This document shows, in pieces, positions 61,701-64,000 of a stretch of DNA of 64,000 nt (its first letter is position 1; each line of letters begins with the position of its first letter). The position numbers and the translations under genes were made by a program. The notes below the pieces were generated by a model. That model saw only the letters and a list, made by a program, of their open reading frames with translations. It did no database searches and was not told the origin of the DNA. Source of the DNA: an uncultured Polaribacter sp. (GTDB lineage: Bacteria > Bacteroidota > Bacteroidia > Flavobacteriales > Flavobacteriaceae); contig CAJWAC010000001.1 in NCBI GenBank assembly GCA_913020555.1, positions 110,347 through 174,346 on the forward strand. Direction: 5' to 3'.

Positions 61701-63116
61701 ATGAGTAAAATAAGCGGTACAAGTCATATTATCGATTCAAAGGATAAGGTTTCTCTAACTAAAAAGATTTTATACGGTTGTGGAAGTTTTGCTGATATGA
61801 CTTTTCAGTGGACATTAGTGGCATTTGCGCTTGCAATTTTTAATATGGAGTTGGGTTATAGTGCAGTTTTAGTTGGGTCAGTTTTAGCAATTACCAGACT
61901 TTGGGATGCCATAACAGATCCATTAATGGGTTCTATCTCAGATAATTTCAGAAGTAAATTTGGGAGACGAAGGCCTTTTATTGGCATTGGTGCAGTGTGT
62001 TCGGGAATATTTTTTATAGCCATTTGGTTTATTCCTTCGGGAATGACGGACACATCTTTCTTTATCATTTTTCTTGTTTTATCATTACTTTTTTACACTT
62101 CTTATACTGTTTTTACCGTTCCTTTATTAGCATTAGGTTACGAAATGTCAGCGGATATTCATGAGCGAACTAATATGATGAATGTTCGTGTTTTTGCAAA
62201 CTCATTGAATGGGATTTTTATGTTTTCTTGGTTTTTTGCTTTGATACATTCCGAATTTTGGTCTGGGCCAAGTGAAGGGATTAGAATGGTTGGATTAATT
62301 TTTGGATTAGTAATGATTGTTTTAGGGATAATACCAGCATTAACTATAAAAGAGACTACAAAATCTTTTGTTAAAGAGCAACAAAAAGTGAGTGTAATAA
62401 AAAGCGTGAAGTTCACTTTTTCTTCTAAACCCTTTGTACTATTGGTAGTCGCATTTTTCATGGCTTTATTTGCTTACAACACTGTGGCTACAGCTTACAT
62501 TTATCCATTAAGATATTATGTTTTAGAGGATAATGCTACATTATTTGGTAAATGGAATGGATTGATAGAGTCATCACATCACATTGCAACAGTTTTAATG
62601 TTATGGCCAATTGCCCAGCTGTCAAAAAAATTTGGTAAGCGCATGGTTTGTTTACTTGCTCCAATATTTCTTGTTTTGGGGTCTTTGGCTAATTTTATTT
62701 GTTATGTTCCAAATGAGCCTTTTTTAGTTTTAATTCCAAGATTTTTAGTGGCATCAGGTATTGCCGGTCTTTTTGTTTTAGTGCCTTCCATGATTGCAGA
62801 TATTGTTGATTTTGATGAACTAAAAACAGGTACTCGAAGAGAAGGAATGTTTGGGGCAATATTTTCATGGGTTTTAAAGCTTGCACTGGCCATTGCCTTG
62901 TTAATTAATGGATATATTATAGACGGATTGGGTGTTGATAATACTCTTGGTATTAATCAACCTGAAGGTTCAATGGAAACTATAATTTTACTACTTGCTA
63001 TAATTCCAATTATTGGAGCTTTTTTTGCATTTTATTGTATCTACAAATATCCTTTATCTGAGAAAAAAATGTACGCAATTAGAACTGAATTAGAAAACCG
63101 TAGAGGTATAAATTAA
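61701..63116 (+). CDS. GPH-family sugar:cation symporter
   Basis: A 471-residue membrane protein with 12 helices. The GPH (MelB-like) pattern is visible: ILYGCGSFADMTFQWTLVAFAL at the N-terminus, RLWDAITDPLMGSISDN near residue 70 and KFGRRRPFIGIGA in the first cytoplasmic loop. Members import glycosides, pentosides or hexuronides with H+ or Na+. The C-terminus ELENRRGIN is a normal ending, so this gene appears complete even though the sequence just after it is suspect. Confidence 0.88.
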   Translation: MSKISGTSHIIDSKDKVSLTKKILYGCGSFADMTFQWTLVAFALAIFNMELGYSAVLVGSVLAITRLWDAITDPLMGSISDNFRSKFGRRRPFIGIGAVCSGIFFIAIWFIPSGMTDTSFFIIFLVLSLLFYTSYTVFTVPLLALGYEMSADIHERTNMMNVRVFANSLNGIFMFSWFFALIHSEFWSGPSEGIRMVGLIFGLVMIVLGIIPALTIKETTKSFVKEQQKVSVIKSVKFTFSSKPFVLLVVAFFMALFAYNTVATAYIYPLRYYVLEDNATLFGKWNGLIESSHHIATVLMLWPIAQLSKKFGKRMVCLLAPIFLVLGSLANFICYVPNEPFLVLIPRFLVASGIAGLFVLVPSMIADIVDFDELKTGTRREGMFGAIFSWVLKLALAIALLINGYIIDGLGVDNTLGINQPEGSMETIILLLAIIPIIGAFFAFYCIYKYPLSEKKMYAIRTELENRRGIN

Positions 63117-63570
63117 AAGATATATGAAGAAAATATAGTGTTATCAACTGCTACTGGAATAGATAACATGTCTCATAAATTATTCTGGAAAATAATAGAT
63201 GAGCAAATAGCTATCATTAGCAGGAAAGCGTATGACGGAACCTATAGATTTACAAAATATAAGCTGAAACTTATAAGTAAAGGCAGAGGAAAAATTCCTA
63301 GAGATATTTCAATACCTACTATCCGGGATAGAATAGCCTTAAAAGCACTTTGTAATTTCCTTCAAAGTAGGTTTTTATCTACACTTGACTTTATGCTACC
63401 CCAGCAAGTTATTAAAGAAGTTAAACATGAGGTTGCTTCTAAAAAATATACTGCCTATATCAAACTTGATGTATCCAATTTTTATCCTTCAATTAAACAC
63501 GCTGAATTAAGCTCTCGAATTAAAAAAAGAATAAAAGATAAAGAAATTTTAAATTTAATGAATCAAACTA
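63117..63570 (+). pseudogene. Reverse transcriptase fragment (RT1-RT3 only)
   Basis: Homology-type sequence begins right after the symporter stop. TGIDNMSHKLFW, ISKGRGKIPRDISIPTIRDRI and YIKLDVSNFYPSIKHAEL match RT regions 1-3; Asp111 counted from GTG 63138 is the motif A catalytic Asp. The N-terminus and the YxDD box, thumb and any maturase or endonuclease part are missing. From about 63565 the same frame turns into sugar-transferase sequence. The RNA/defence class is not decidable; group II intron-like or defence RTs are both possible. Probably not functional, and perhaps an artefact. Confidence 0.6.
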
Positions 63571-63791
63571 AAGATTTACGATTAACGTATCGGATGATAC
63601 CTAGGCAGCAAGAAATATTATTAGGAAAGGCATCAATTGAAGATATTGGAGACATATCTTTCTTAAATATTGAATATAGTCTGTTTTACAGTTTGCATAG
63701 ACTTACAAAGCGTGTTTTTGATTTAACTATTTCATTATTAACGTTAATTATATTTAGTCCCATTATTTTATTATTGCTAATATTGACCTGA
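63571..63791 (+). pseudogene. Polyprenyl-phosphate sugar transferase fragment
   Basis: In frame with the RT fragment, residues about 148-217 read YRMIPRQQEILLGKASIEDI and then KRVFDLTISLLTLIIFSPII. That matches the region before and at the start of the WcaJ/WbaP-type domain, with the KRxFD pattern and first membrane helix. The catalytic domain that should follow is absent: a stop comes at 63789-63791, where the sequence changes to the GGDEF-EAL piece. A true RT-sugar transferase fusion is not a known arrangement. Confidence 0.55.
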
Positions 63792-64000
63792 GGCTGAAAA
63801 AAAAGATCCAATTGATGGTTTGTAATCGCCTTTCTCAAAGCGTTTTCAATATTCAGCTTTTTGCGCGCAGACTCTTCCATTTCCGATTGAAAAAATGCAT
63901 GCTGATTAAGCCCTTGCAGTTTGGCTCTATGCATCGCAGTATCGGCTTTTCTTAATAATTCGGCTAAGGTGTCATTATCGTAGGGGTAGAGTGCGACGCC
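63780..64000 (-). CDS. GGDEF-EAL protein fragment, higher GC
   Basis: The minus-strand frame is open from the window end. It reads GVALYPYDNDTLAELLRKAD and AMHRAKLQGLNQHAFF, the typical end of a GGDEF domain, then ENALRKAITNHQLDLFFQPQV, the typical start of an EAL domain. These are c-di-GMP synthesis and breakdown modules, common in Proteobacteria and rare in Flavobacteriaceae. My hand count over the last 160 bases gives about 44% GC, against about 30% elsewhere. The homology stops at about 63785, where the sugar-transferase piece begins on the other strand. Confidence 0.7.

Noticed and set aside
63138..63791. A real RT-sugar transferase fusion protein of 217 residues
   Set aside because: The frame is open through the junction, but both parts stop before their catalytic regions and a third unrelated fragment follows at once. 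A chance in-frame chimera explains it better.
1..64000. CRISPR arrays, rRNA genes, prophage or complete insertion sequences
   Set aside because: I saw no regularly spaced repeats, no rRNA signatures, no phage structural genes and no transposase in the window.

Overview
The window looks like the chromosome of a marine member of the Flavobacteriaceae (Bacteroidota), close to Polaribacter or Tenacibaculum. It is strongly AT-rich, about 30% GC by eye. Many genes have the Bacteroidota -7 box TAnnTTTG and several use TTG starts. Secreted proteins end in type IX secretion (T9SS) sorting domains. The gene set (NADP-GdhA, SDR-type threonine dehydrogenase, LytS/LytR pairs, OprO/P-like porins) fits this family.

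Layout. 1-8.4 kb is housekeeping: a cut class III cyclase, rRNA pseudouridine synthase, aldose epimerase, recA, dut with a 49-residue PspC gene, gpsA, an ACT-domain protein and an MFS exporter. 8.4-14.6 kb is a glycerol block, with glpK and glpD enclosing a lipoprotein, a LytS/LytR-type pair and a PNPOx-like protein. 14.6-22.8 kb holds nhaC, pheS with two small followers, gdhA, a LysE-family protein, a hydrolase, dinB and an acetyltransferase. 22.8-29.9 kb is a compact polyketide/fatty-acid-like cluster: two flavoproteins, methyltransferase, type III PKS, dehydratase, ketosynthase, ACP, phosphopantetheinyl transferase and a GreA-like protein. 29.9-34.9 kb is mixed (ABC ATPase, thioredoxin-like protein, tdh, lipoproteins, recX). 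35-41.7 kb is a TetR-RND efflux operon with a clear palindromic operator. 41.8-44.6 kb has a polyprenyl synthase, a CAU tRNA and two unknown genes.

The most interesting region is 44.8-59.9 kb. A divergent regulator of the MocR/GabR family sits between a minus-strand pair (surface lipoprotein alpha/beta-hydrolase and a DASS dicarboxylate transporter) and a plus-strand series: lamin-tail T9SS protein, Calx-beta/lamin-tail lipoprotein, DcuC-type C4-dicarboxylate transporter, isoaspartyl dipeptidase (IadA), OprO/P porin, M14 carboxypeptidase, second porin, and a second, T9SS-secreted alpha/beta-hydrolase. The 10-mer AATTGGTATT occurs twice in one promoter and once, with a 7/10 partner, in the other. 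Both pairs repeat at 23 bp and in the same orientation toward the target genes. The regulator has Arg, Asn and Ser where GabR has its PLP-binding Lys312 and Asp279 and its ligand-binding Arg430. I read the locus as a regulon for using an extracellular beta-aspartyl (or malyl/aspartyl) polymer or peptide pool. The substrate is inference.

The last 0.9 kb looks like a mosaic. After an alcohol dehydrogenase-like gene and a GPH-family sugar symporter come three unrelated fragments: a reverse transcriptase without its catalytic core, the start of a polyprenyl-phosphate sugar transferase, and on the other strand a GGDEF-EAL piece of much higher GC. This resembles amplification or assembly chimerism at a contig end more than a real gene.
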